The position numbers were made by a program, and so were the translations under genes. Shown here piece after piece: positions 12,992 to 24,977 of a DNA stretch of 64,000 nucleotides. Position 1 is the first letter of the stretch, and each line of letters opens with the position of its first letter. The DNA comes from Didymodactylos carnosus (taxonomy: Eukaryota; Rotifera; Eurotatoria; Philodinida; Philodinidae). The stretch is taken from the NCBI GenBank assembly GCA_905250885.1, contig CAJNOQ010000061.1, positions 22,524 to 86,523 of the forward strand, given 5' to 3'. The notes beneath the pieces were generated by a model that ran no database searches, was not told where the DNA came from, and saw nothing but the letters and a program-made list of their open reading frames with translations.

Positions 12992-15900
12992 TTATGTCCA
13001 ATTGTCAAACTCTTGTGACACATTATCAAAACTGTCTGAATCTATTCTGCTTTGTTTTTTTGTACTTTCTGAGTCTTCAAATAATATCGAATCTTTGGTT
13101 AGTATTATGTTGTTATATAACGTGGCATTTGTATCACGTTTCTAGAAGATAAAACGTTGAAACTCATTGAAGTGAAGATGAATGAGATAATCACAAATAC
13201 CCTGCTTGTTGATAGAGTAGGGTTGCTATTTCTATATCTTGATGGATTTGATGGTAGTACATAAACAGAACACAATCTAAGATACACAGCCATAGTAATC
13301 AAAAATACGATCAAAAGAAGAATACATAACCACCAATATTTCTACAAAGATAAAAAGAGATAAATAGTCTTGAATAGATGATTCTTTCGGCTCTACTAAC
13401 TTTCATCATATTTTTAAATGATATAATCGTTTTTCCAATACTTTCTGTCAATAGAGTTAAAGAACCTTGTTCATTTGTACTTCGACACCTTCCAATATCA
13501 TCACAATATCCAAAATTATTTCCACATGGTGTACCTAAGAGTTATTACGTAAAAATTGCATTTCATTTTATCTGTTTTAATAAATAATAAAACCTGCTGG
13601 ATGTTTGTATAAATAAGTCTGAGAGTTTGATGCTCGTATTTTAAATTTATATGAATCAATACATATGTTTCTCTTCGCTGAAAAAAAGAAAATTGTGTCA
13701 AAATTTCCTGTAATAGTGTAAGAAGGAAAAGAGACATGCATCCGCGTATCTTGAACCTTTTTGTTGATATTGCAAGACATAATTACTTACGGTCTATACA
13801 ACCAATATGGCAAAGTACAGCTCTATTAATACTTCGATCTTTTAATGGATTTATATTAGGATTTGTATAATTTTGATCTATTTGACACTGCGATAAGCCC
13901 TTGAGAGCACAAATACTTCGGCTGCATTCCTGAAAATATAGAATAATGTTAATGATTATCTTTGTACTTCACAAGGTAATGATACTATTTCATATATAAT
14001 GACAGCAATACTAAAGAGAATAGCTTTAAATGCAGTGCTGTATTAAAATTTTTCGTTTTATTATTAGCAAGATGGATGTTAAAACATTCTTACTCCGTTT
14101 TTGTCACAAAGACTTGAATTTCGATTGCAAAGTGTATTTTCTGGTTTAAACAACGTTCTAGGACATTTAGCTTGAGTTCCACTATAAAAAAAATACAATG
14201 AAATACTGAATCAAATACTATCATTTTAACAAGCTTACGTGCACATTTCACTTTTAAAACAAGTATCCTCCGTCTCTTTATAGCACATAAACGTGCCTGT
14301 AGGATAAAAAGTACATTTTGCGGAGCAGCATGGTCCTGTTGATGGACTATAATCAAAATATAATCCAATCTGAGATATTTGTTTTATTTAAACGATTCAT
14401 ATCTAATGTAGTTGATAATTTACCTACAAATAGCGCCAGGTTTACGTTTACATCCCATCTGATATCCATTTATAATTGTTTCTGCCGGATAGCAGCATTG
14501 TTCAGTACATTCATCTGGATAACCACAGTCACATTCCTCGTTACCATCAACTATTCCATTACCACAAAATGCGATTTTATCACAAGCTGAAAGGATTAAA
14601 ACACTATATTCGCTCTAAAATCTATATACGTTTTATTTAACTAACTCTACTTACCTAAAAAACAGGATTTTTTTGTCTGTGATAGACCTAATGTAATGGA
14701 TACAATAGTCCTACTCATGTTGTGTAAGGAGCATCGACTAAATTTATTCTAAAAATAAAAAACTATAATATTTTTAAATTTCACTTTCACTTTTTTGTTG
14801 CTTGTTATACATTATTCTTTGCAAGTCCATCGACGGCGTGTGCAAACATGATATAATTTCCATCTTGGTCTCCTGGACACAAATTGTCATCGTGCTAGAA
14901 AACAAAATTTGAATATAAAATTATATAATTTTGCAATTAGAGAATTTAGAAGTTTCGACATTTTTAACTAAACCGTAGCCTTGAACATTTTCTACGACAT
15001 TATGAGCTCCCTGTTTTTTGCAATATTAAGTTTTCTTACGTCAAAGTATATATATATATACATACATTAGCTCCAAGCTAGAATAAAAAGAGAAAACAAT
15101 GAACGACTATGAATTTAGTTGTATAACCTATGTTAATGACTGATGCAAAAAGATCGTCAGGGAAAACTCCTTGACGATACGTGTATCAGTTAAGGGTACC
15201 CTCTCCCTTTTTTTACCCTCTTGGAAACTAGGGAAGCCGATGTCGGATCGAATTCTAATTTATACCAGAGACAGAATATCGAAAATGAAAATCGATGTAT
15301 TTTTGCCCAGAATTTTCTGACGTGTTCTTCTATGGATTTTCTGGAAAACTCCAATTTTCAGTGGCACACATTACGACCCTTCGAAAAAATGGTCCGATCG
15401 AGCTCAAAATTTTACCACAGATACTTCAGATCCTATCTCAGGTTCTTTTTTTTTTTTTTCGAAAAATATTCTTTCCTTCTCGAGATATTCGAAAAATACT
15501 GAAAATTCCATATAAAAAACAGGTTTTTCATTTTAAAAACCTTCTCACGTCGAAAGTTGAAATCGAAAACGCTTTTCAAAAAAAACGAACCTGAGATAGG
15601 GTCTGAAGTATCTGTGGTAAAATTTTAAGCTCGATCGGACGATTTTTTCGAGGGATCGTAATGTGTGCCAATTGACGGGACTATTAAAAAAACGCATAGT
15701 GAGAAAAACACTTATTGTACACAGGGCTCTGTTTTTCCGAGTATTTGCGCCAATGCGTATATCTCTAAGAAAACTAATCGGAAAAGACTAGAAAACATCT
15801 TATTTTGAAGAGCACACTTTCTCCTATCATGCTATATATAAGAAAAAAGTTTGAATATATAGAAAAGGAGAGAAAAATTGGCATTGTCAGAAATTGTTCA

Positions 15901-18900
15901 TTACAGGTTTCTAGAGCTCACAGCTTTATAAGATAGTCCAAGACAGACGTGCAGCCCGACATGATCTTTCGGCAAATTTTTCAAGTGCTCTTGCTGAGTA
16001 CATATGTGCAGGCATTTCGGCAAGGTCTAAAGGGCAGTCAATCTTTAAACAGCAAAATTTTCAAATGAGATCTGCTGGAGAAAAACCAACATTTTTAAAT
16101 TTTAAAATGGGAGGGTGCGCACCCCCATGCACTCCTCCATCCTCACACCCCTGCAGCTGAAATTAGCTGAATGTATTACTGAATGAGATAGTTCGTTTCC
16201 TTACAGTATGTCCAACTTCATGCATGAATATAAAGATAACAGCAAATGACGACATTTGACGGCCATGATCTATAATGTAAAAGACACTCAATTTTTAAAG
16301 CGATGTAAAACCTGTGTGAACATTGCGAAGATCTGAAGACCAGGCGAGGGCATTATAAAAATTTCTTTGAAACTCCAAGAAATTACGCTTCTATTCTCCC
16401 CATTCACGACGTCCCTGAGCTTTACGCTTATTACTTACTAATGAGAGTCACCATTCCAGAGTTGAATGTGCTCAGGGTCGAAATTTTCATACTTTTTATT
16501 GTTAAATCGTACTCTTTTATGGATTTCGCGCAAACACCATTAGTACCTAAATATTTTTTCATTTTAAAATCATATGGCACATAATGAAACATAATAACGA
16601 TTAATACCTGCTCTATAGCTTCCTATATACGCCAATCCTAACGTTCTGAAAGGGAAAAAGAAAAAGTAGAAACCTTAACTCCGTGGGCATCCCATATAGT
16701 CAAAATTGGCAATAAATCGACGCTTTTTAGCGATTAATCAGCCGATTTATCCGTGCGCTGAATCGTCAATAAATCGGTGATTTTATCGATTAATAGCAAT
16801 TAATCGGCAAGTTTTTAGTTTAACAGTTATGGGCTTCTCGATTCAAAACTCACTCAAATCGAAACAATGAGTCAGCTTTGAGGAAACTACAGAGAACACT
16901 CTTGACAACTCCGTTTTAAGCTAAACTAAAAAGATAATCTGAAAAGAAGAACATTTCTCGTTGAAATCGTGTTTCTTATATACTTACTCTACGGCAGAAT
17001 AAAACGATGAATAACAAAAAACCATGTGATGGCTTAAAATCAGTAATTAATCACAATTAATTAACCATCATTAAAAATACAGAAAAATCACCAGAATCGC
17101 TAATTAATTATAATTAATTTGCGATGTTTTTAAGAATGGTGATATATCGGTGATTTTTAACAATTTGCGATTTTTCATGCAAGCCGATTAATCGTCACCA
17201 GTTGTTAAAAATCGCCGATATATCGCAATTTATGAACGATTACAGTCAAAATTACGATTAAATTGCGATTTTATTGCTAATGACAAGTAATCGTTCAGAA
17301 TGGAGCGATTTTAACGGCATGGGATATCACTCATATCAAAAAAGTGGAAGCAACAATCGTAATTTGAAATATAGATATATAAATTGGCCACTTTCTAGAA
17401 ACAATATATCAGTATAACAATAATAGAGTATATAACAGATATAATAAGACTTGATGACGATATATTATTTGTTGACTATATATTTGAAGATGCTCGTTTT
17501 TCATTTGATATATGAAATCATTTTGATTCAATTGATGAAAGGCCGCGTACAAATAATCACTTAGAAGGTTATCATAGACAAATGAATCCGGATCTCTGGG
17601 CATGGATTAATGAAGTTCGTTCATCTGAAGAATCTGTTATGAGTCTTTAAGAACGAGAACAAGGTCAAAAACGTACAATAAGGCCAAGAAAAATAAAAAA
17701 CATATGTGATGATGACAAACTTAAATTAGCAAAAACAAAATATATTCAAGATAAAGACTTTGACAGTTATCAAAAAGTTTTAAGCACTCTTTCTCATCGA
17801 TATATAGACGTTAGAAAGCTACCAGATAAGAGATAGTAGTGACGATGACTAAATTTTTTGTTGATGTAACTTTTCTTAATATTATCTATAAATATATAGT
17901 CACCAATTCTTATTATATATGTTTCTACTTCTATTGTACTCTATTGTTTCTAGTAAGCGATCAATTTATATATTTAAATTTCAAATTACGATTGTTGATT
18001 ACTCATTAATTAAAAAGTGGTCGCTTTTTTGAAACGCAGAATATGTAACTATACTCGTTTCAATTTCCGACCACTTTTGTACTAATTGAGTTAAATTCTG
18101 GTCACATTTAGGAAGCTACGCTCGTTTCGCCGAAAAGTACACTATACACTTAAAGAATTTCAGAGGTGGCTAGGGCGGTATGAGTGTGAATTTTCGGCAA
18201 AACGAGAACTAATCACAAATAGATGGAACATTTTCTATGAATTTAGAAACAAGACGAAGCGACTTTTATCCGCTAGTTATTGAATCACTAGATATGATTG
18301 AGGTAAAAAATGCTCGGAAAAAGTATGATCTACTAATGATAAAAAACTGAAGCCGAATCGTGAATCTTTTCTACATTTTGGCCTTCTTCCTAGTACTACG
18401 AATATTTAAATGCGATTAGTAACACACGTAAAAGCTTTGCTTCGAATTTCGAGAAAAAAAGATCATAGAAGGTGTTGAAACATATTGTAAAGTCTTATGA
18501 GATTTTACGATATTATCAGACAAGATTTCACAAGAATTTGATCATTCGAAATTTTATCAGATCTTGTACGAAAAAGTTAATGAGCTTTTACAGATCTTAA
18601 ACGTAAGTCAAAAGTTGCACTGCACTTTATGCACAGAAGTACAATTCTTTTCTTTCTTCAAAGAATGGAAAAAACGATACGATTTCAGCAAGATAAATTT
18701 AAGATTTTTGTTTATTACAGGCATTAAAAAATAGGCCTTGTGCTATTAATCGATTTGGAGTTGTTTTGTTTAATTTTGTAGACTTTCGAATTGGTAACAT
18801 GGTTATCAAGAGGCCGATCATCATCTGAAAAAATTCTGCTTATTTGCTGAAAGTTAATAAAGAAAAAAGTCAATAAGTTAAAAACAGCTTGCAGAATGAT

Positions 18901-21900
18901 GTACAGTTTTTAGATAAGACTAATAAAAAATGAGAAAAATATTTGTTCAAGTAAATCGTATAGCTAAATTCCCTCTTCTGTCAATTATTGACTTTTTTAC
19001 GTGTCTGTATTAACATACCCGTCTCCAAAATTTCTGGACGTAAACAAGAATGATAAACAATAACTACTGTAGTCTTGAGCAGCGTGAGCATTTAATACTG
19101 AATTTTGATCGAGATCAAAGTTTTGACAAAGAAATGCTTCTGATTTATATTTGCTGGCTAGTTCACAGCCTTTAATAATCTATGTGTTGAAAACTATTAC
19201 ATTTTAATTCATATAAATATCTACGAATGTAATGTTACCCTTAGCTGATGAACTTGTAATGAAAATCCATGAACTGAAGCACCACCATATCGGAAATTAA
19301 TTTTTGAATAAATTAAATTACTGTAAAGAATTAGAAAAAGACAACAATCATTTTCAATGTGTATTTCTTTTTGTAATACTCCAGTGATACCTTGCTGCTA
19401 TTGTAGTATAGATCAATGATTGTATAGCGTATTTCGTCAATTTTTCGTCCTAATATTCATGTAAGAATTTTAATAATCTGAACCTTTCTAAAACGTATGA
19501 CATCTGATACTCACTCGTAATCCCACATCACTGTAATATTGATCCCATAATGTTTTGTCAGTACGAATGAACATTGAACAGCAAGGATTATTTAATTGTC
19601 GTTTTCTTCTGCTCATGTTAGTATAAGTGTTGTTTAATAATTCAAGTATAGTCTAAAAATGTATAAAACTAAATCTTTTCCTGATAACCTTTTGACACTT
19701 TTATTAGGTAGTTCGTAAACATAATTCAGATGCTAAAAGTCATTGAGTTGTTATACATAATACAGAATAAGGACAGCAGTTTGACTCAGTGGCAGATCCA
19801 GTAAACATGCGATCGTATGTATCTTTAAGCATGAAAAATTAATGTTCGCTCGTAAACCTGGCTGAGAAAAAGTTTTCTTAGAAATACGCTGCATAGACAC
19901 CACATAATTTGGACGAAAAATGCCTTTTTTTCGCCTGTGCAGAAATACAGGTTCACCTAAAATTTCCGATCTCTTTCTAGCACTATACTGGGTTGAAATG
20001 GTGTCCGCACGGTTCACCCTTTTGCTCCTTCATTGTAGGTCTGATTTTCTTTATAATTTGACCATTATTTGTTGTCTTTTGCGTTCTTTTGTCGTACTCC
20101 ACCATGGGACGAGTCTATATACCAGAAAATTCAAATTGAACGTTGTTAAAAGACAGTCAAAGAACAATGATGAAGAAGATCGACGTTTCACAAAACTGTG
20201 TCCAGGAAGATCAAGAAAGGCCTATCGTTGAAAAATACTATCTGGTGAGTCAGGTCACAGCCCAAAACGTTTATCAAGCCGAAATGGCGGTCGTTGGCTA
20301 TTACAATTATGCAAAAAAGATCGAATGAAAAGTAGTCGACGACTTTTATTTGAGTGGATACTATCAAATAGCAAAAAAATGGCGGCTTGTACGGTTCGAC
20401 TGATGCATAAGTTATGCTGCCAAACGCAAACCTCTTCGAAATGCATCACAAAAGGAGAGATGACTTGAATTTGCGAATATTCATATCAAATGATTGCCCG
20501 ACGACTGGATATATGTTATCTGGAGCGATAAAGCTCATTTTAAATTATTCAATCGAAAGAATCGAACATTGGTCAGACGAACGATGAGTGAAAGTGATAA
20601 ATCGTTTCGTTCCACGGACGCAAAATGAAGGTGGCAATGTGAATGTGTCGGTTGGATGACAAGTGCGAGCGGTCGTCTCAAAAATATGCAGTCAAAAAGT
20701 TTGACAGAGTTGAAAGAGGTGATTCGGCCATACCGGCAGATTTTGGTCCGAAAACTGATTGATCTGATACCACGCCGAGTGAAACGCTATCAGATGATCA
20801 AAGGAGAAGCGATGAGTAAATATTGATAATAGTGAAAAATTTTGTGATAAAAATTTAGGCAAACCTATATTTGTGCACACTCCTGTAGTAGAAAAAAACT
20901 CTTGAATCCACTTCTGATTTTACTTTCGCAGGTTTTCTGCAAAATTAGTACTGCTCTATTCATTATCTGTATAAAATTGTCTTTATATATTGGATTATAG
21001 ATGTATTTAATATCAATATTCAAAAGATTTTTTTAAACTTTTAAAAGTTGAATTACTTTTTTTATTTTACCAGTGGCCAGATTCTTGATACGCATTAAAT
21101 TTTTATCTAATTTTGTTACATCTTTTGTATCGTATATTATTGAGACACCTTGGATAGATGAATTATATTTTAAACTCGGTTCAATATAATATGTGGTGGA
21201 ATTAGAATACTTGATCAAACCATCAAACCAGCTAGAATAAAATGCACCACACACATACGATGAGTTTCTTTGACCTAATTCAACGAAAAATTATCAAAAT
21301 AATCTCAAAAACATTGTAACACATTAGCATCCATTAAACGCTAACATTCTGAACCTTCTATTCTGAAAATTTGGACTTCTTAGATTCAAGTAATCTTTAC
21401 CTTCAACATATCCATCATAAAAAATATCTCGATCCACGGGAACGGTTTCATTTCCAAATTCAATCACATTGGTGCTGAATAAATCAGAGTTCTTCTTTAG
21501 AATCATTGTAATATTTCTAAACGAAAAACTAACAGGAGTGAAAGCATCATGTTTGATTTATGAATTAAAATGAGTATCACTAATTTTAAGTTTCATTTTA
21601 ATGTTAAGAGATTGAACTTATTCCAATTATATTTTTTCCAATTTCATTATTCAGAAATAAATGGTTAAAAGATTATGTGAATGCTGCTTAAAAGTAAAGT
21701 TTGTAAATGTCTTTGATTTTACCAACTTGTGTTCAAGTACAAGCAATAGGACACGTGAATTGATCATGTCGACAGTGTCATTTGCCAATGAACGTTTATG
21801 ACGAAACTTTTGTGTTTCATCATATACGCGATGAACAATATCGTATACTTCGATGCCATGATGAGTTAAATTAATGGTAGAAACTAAAATAATAATAAAA

Positions 21901-22131
21901 ATCCTAAATCAATCCGAATAACTTTTCTTCAATGAAAGAATATTTTGACCATTCTAAAGACGAACATCTTCGTGGTACTGTTGTGTCCAAAAATGTAATG
22001 AAAGAAATTAAAGCCTGTTCATAATCTGGATTAATGCAAAAGAACATATTTTTGTTTAACGTTCCCTTACCTTCAATGATAATATTCAGAGTCATACAAA
22101 TTATCGTCCATAAGATAGGTCGAGTTCTCAT
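12992..22131 (-). CDS. ADAM10: ADAM10/Kuzbanian-type membrane metalloprotease, 22 exons
   Basis: Exons in gene order: 22131-22071, 21883-21727, 21528-21401, 21274-21057, 19652-19515, 19449-19391, 19320-19239, 19179-19019, 16645-16608, 16546-16439, 16269-16205, 15077-15066, 14894-14811, 14748-14655, 14586-14424, 14346-14239, 14181-14094, 13929-13791, 13677-13594, 13534-13401, 13341-13201, 13141-12992. They join to about 803 residues. ADAM10 sheds Notch, cadherins and other membrane proteins. Visible parts: hydrophobic N-terminus; prodomain; furin-like SRRKRQ before the catalytic domain; zinc motif HEVGHTLGANHD; NYIMFA Met-turn; disintegrin module (FCGNGIVDGNEECDCG, EQCCYP); Cys-rich region; one membrane helix (KYWWLCILLLIVFLIT); tail CSVYVLPSNPSRY like the ADAM10 tail. 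Weak points: the exon 2 donor is GTTGGT, chosen because it restores frame, and the segment holding the usual prodomain cysteine switch is not found between exons 4 and 5. Confidence 0.92.
15194..15890. mobile_element. TTAA-flanked element, copy 2, one end lost (ADAM10 intron 11)
   Basis: It starts GGGTACCCTCTCCC after TTAA at 15190-15193 and matches the reverse complement of the copy ending at 47728, including the 'CTTGGAAACTAGGGAAG' block. Internal arms (about 15369-15440 and 15595-15665) are complementary to each other, around CACAGATACTTCAGA / TCTGAAGTATCTGTG. Similarity to the other copy fades near 15890, so the far end appears truncated or diverged. No transposase is present. It lies between the exon encoding HEVGHT and the 12-base micro-exon. 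Confidence 0.7.
16685..17330. repeat. AT-rich repeat packed with ATTAATCG-like motifs (ADAM10 intron 8)
   Basis: A stretch with many scattered copies, in both orientations, of TTAATCG/CGATTAA, AATCGGC and AATCGC. The outer ends are weakly inverted (GGCATCCCATATAGTCAAAA near 16687 and its approximate complement near 17320), so it may be an old MITE. No coding frame is convincing. Confidence 0.5.
17340..18010 (+). mobile_element. Small MULE-like element with a transposase fragment (ADAM10 intron 8)
   Basis: Imperfect terminal inverted repeats of about 60 bases: the left arm around 17345-17410 contains CAACAATCGTAATTTGAAAT, and the right arm around 17940-18006 carries its complement. Between them, plus-strand 17538-17839 reads like the C-terminal part of a MULE/FLYWCH-type transposase: NNHLEGYHRQMNPDLWAWI, then a stop, then KRTIRPRKIK and a charged tail. 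Catalytic regions are missing, so it cannot be autonomous. The MULE assignment rests on the N-N-x-x-E-x-x-H-x-x-x-N/M-x pattern known from that family. Confidence 0.6.
17538..17839 (+). pseudogene. MULE-type transposase C-terminal fragment
   Basis: The frame RPRTNNHLEGYHRQMNPDLW.. resembles the end of the MULE transposase domain, where an Asn-Asn-x-x-Glu block precedes a conserved His. One in-frame stop (after ESVMSL) separates it from a basic tail ending near LPDKR. The start and the DDE catalytic core are absent. It is a decayed passenger inside the inverted-repeat element and is not part of the ADAM10 mRNA, which runs on the other strand. Confidence 0.55.
20143..20826 (+). pseudogene. Degenerate Tc1-type transposase (ADAM10 intron 4)
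   Basis: Pieces of a Tc1-family transposase lie in order on the plus strand: a poor N-terminal helix-turn-helix region from about 20143; TVRLMHKL near 20390; VIWSDKAHFKLFNRKNRTLV at about 20512-20571, which contains the family's catalytic Asp; GWMTSASGRL near 20650; and the typical C-terminus LVRKLIDLIPRRVKR.. to a stop near 20826. Stops and frameshifts separate the pieces, and the region between the GWMTS block and the C-terminus is internally deleted. It cannot encode an active enzyme. Terminal repeats were not identified. Confidence 0.8.
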
Positions 22132-24977
22132 TTAAAACTTTTTCCTTCCCAAAAGTTCCATAGACAAAGTAGAATTAGAACTTGCTCAAATCTAGAACTG
22201 TATCAAATATACTAAATGTCTCGAAACATCGAAGTGTAATCTGATCCTGAAGGAAACTTTCTTTGTACATTCGAACCATTAGGTCTTCAAAAAGAAAAGA
22301 CAAAATAATCTGATTAATTAGAACATGAGTACTTTGTTCATAACCAATACTCGTTCGAAAAATACATGGGAATATATAAAATTGTTTTGAATAATCACAG
22401 TATATCAGTGCTAAATAAAAATCGAAGAGGAGATGACGATTGAATTAGAAATTTCGAAGAATTGTTGTCAGACCAAATTTTAGCATTACTTAAACCAATT
22501 TGATTCAAAAAATACAGCCAGAAAAAAACGCTGTAAACACATTCTCTCAGTTAATGCTAATTATATTGCCTCTTATTCGTTGCATATTGAAACCGCGCAA
22601 AAATTATCCAATTATCATTGTAAAGTCTTATTAGGGTATAAATGTTCTACTTGTTCTGTAGCCGCAAGGTATTCTTGAATCCAAAACAATAGGTGGCGTA
22701 ACTACTCAATACACTTGAACCTCAGTGGGTTTTTACTCTACAAAGTTCACCCTTAGTAAGGTTTGAAAAAAATTTGAATTTTTGACAGATTTTGTTGATA
22801 AAAAGTAAATATATCTTGTCGAATAGGCTGTTAAATTACTTTGACAAAACATATACCAAATGATATTGATAATTCTTTTCATCATTCAAATTTTTCTTCA
22901 ATAAGACGACGTATTCTTACGAAACAGCATATTTCCCTATAATATCGGGAGTTTTTCTCGTATTTAGAAAAATCCTTGAAACCTTTTTTGTTCAAAATCT
23001 CGGATTTTTTCGGATGTATTAAACATCAAACACAAGTTAAAGCCTGGCTGTAGTTTATGTGAAAATAAAGCTGACTCAATGCTTGTTCAAATGAGGGACA
23101 GAGTCGAGTTTACACTTGTTTTTTTCGGCGTTGATCGACTGTGAAATTTTAATTTATACTATCTACGGGATTATATTTGTTTTTTTAATTTTATACAATC
23201 TCTCAGAGCGATTAGAAAGTTAGGCCTCATTAGGTGTCAAAAAACCATTGTACTATCCATGAAAAACAAGAAAATGAGATATCCTGCGGATAGTTCTTTG
23301 GTTCTATAAAATAATTGAATTGAAAAAACGTTTTTCTACATATATAAAGACTTTAATTAAAGATCTGCAATTGACCCAAATAAAGCTTAAATACGCCCCT
23401 ATGTCATGATGAAAAAGGAAAGTGTTTTTCATCTTGTTTTCCTTCTAGAAAAATGAAGATATAAAGTTTTTTCATCGTACGAAGAACTATTTGACCTACC
23501 GTATTAGTGAGAATAATGGGTGGAGCAAGAATATCTTTGAAGTATTCAGAAAAAAATTCAGATTATTAAAGACGACACTTTTTCTATGAGCACTATTTAA
23601 AGTGCTCGGCGAGCAGTTCAATACATAAAATAAAGTTAGTTGAAACCATTTCACTGTACTGTTTTAGCAGAAAATCTCATTCAAATGCAACGTGAAATGA
23701 TGAAACTATGTTCCATTAGCTCTTCATAACTTAAAAATCGAAAAGATTTTACAGAATTGTGTTCAAAACTCATAATACTGGATTGTTCTCTTGATTAATA
23801 ATGCATATTTTGTTTTTTGTTTTATTTTATATTTACTTATTGCTTTTTTTTTCCTCAATAAAAAAACAAACAAGAAAAAGAAAGAAATAAACAAGCAAAC
23901 AAACGGAATAGCATGAATGATTGAAAGGAATACAATTTATGATGTTGTATAGAGAAACAATTTTATTATCTCAAACTGATAAAATATAAGTGAAGCAGAG
24001 AGATCACCAGAACAGTTAATTATGTTGTATGTCAAGTATACATAAGAATAAAATTTTATTTTTTTTACATAAATAACATAGCAAATAAAACCAAAAGATA
24101 AATCAATACTTTTTATCTCCCTACGACCTAGTTAAAACAAAAAAAATATTTCAAAAAACAACATCATATTCAACTCATTGGTTTTGTTCGAAAGAAAGAT
24201 ATCAGCAATAATACATAAATATAAGTAATTAAATGACTTCTAGATGATGTAAAATGTCTTCTCAAACAAACATAAAAGAAAAAAAAGCTCGATGAATGGA
24301 AATTAAGTGGTTTCGACAGGAATTAAAAAACAATATGTAAGGAGATTATAAAATGTTGTGACTGACTATTATTAAATATAACGTGCAATTTTGTACTAGA
24401 TCACTCATTCTGTAAAATAGATAGAAATAATAATACTTTTTTAAATCCGTCGATCTATTTTCTTTTCAAACTAAATTACAATGATTACATTAATATGACA
24501 TCAAAGAAATAATATAAATAAAAACCCAACAACAGAAAAAAGAGAAACGAATGAGACAAGAAAAAAGTCGAATAAACACTATGTTATTTTCAAATCAACG
24601 CGCAAATATAGATGAAAGCTGGGTATGTATATATATATTTGTTTATTTGTCTGCATGCTTATACATAAAAAAAAAAAGAAGAAAACAGCGGGAAGAGACA
24701 AATAAAAAGAAGGAAAAGAAACATCAAATCATTGTAAAAGAAAAACTACTTTGGTCAAGCACACCGGGAGAACGACAACCAGACATAGACTCTCTAATTT
24801 TTAGTCGAATAATTTCCAGTTACATTCGGCTATACTTAGATTATTTTTACGGATACTAGCTCATATTGACGTTTTAAGATGCGTACGAGAAGATAAAAAA
24901 GATGTTTCCTATCTGTTATTTTCAAAGAGACTAATCACAAAAACATGCAAAAAAAAGTATTTTCTGTTCTTGTCTAT
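22132..24977. other. Region between ADAM10 start and VAP stop
   Basis: Both genes read on the minus strand, so this should hold the ADAM10 promoter and the VAP 3' untranslated region. Sequence is strongly AT-rich, with A/T runs at 23860-24150. Open frames here, such as that from 24551, are low-complexity Lys/Arg-rich and show no family resemblance. I see no gene. Confidence 0.5.

Noticed and set aside
14090-14368. A 92-codon minus-strand open frame overlapping ADAM10
   Set aside because: It overlaps two ADAM10 exons in another frame and reads through the intron between them. The exon frames match the ADAM10 disintegrin and Cys-rich region.
24551-24859. A 102-codon plus-strand frame downstream of VAP
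   Set aside because: It is a Lys/Arg/Gln-rich low-complexity translation of A-rich sequence with no homology and no splice context.
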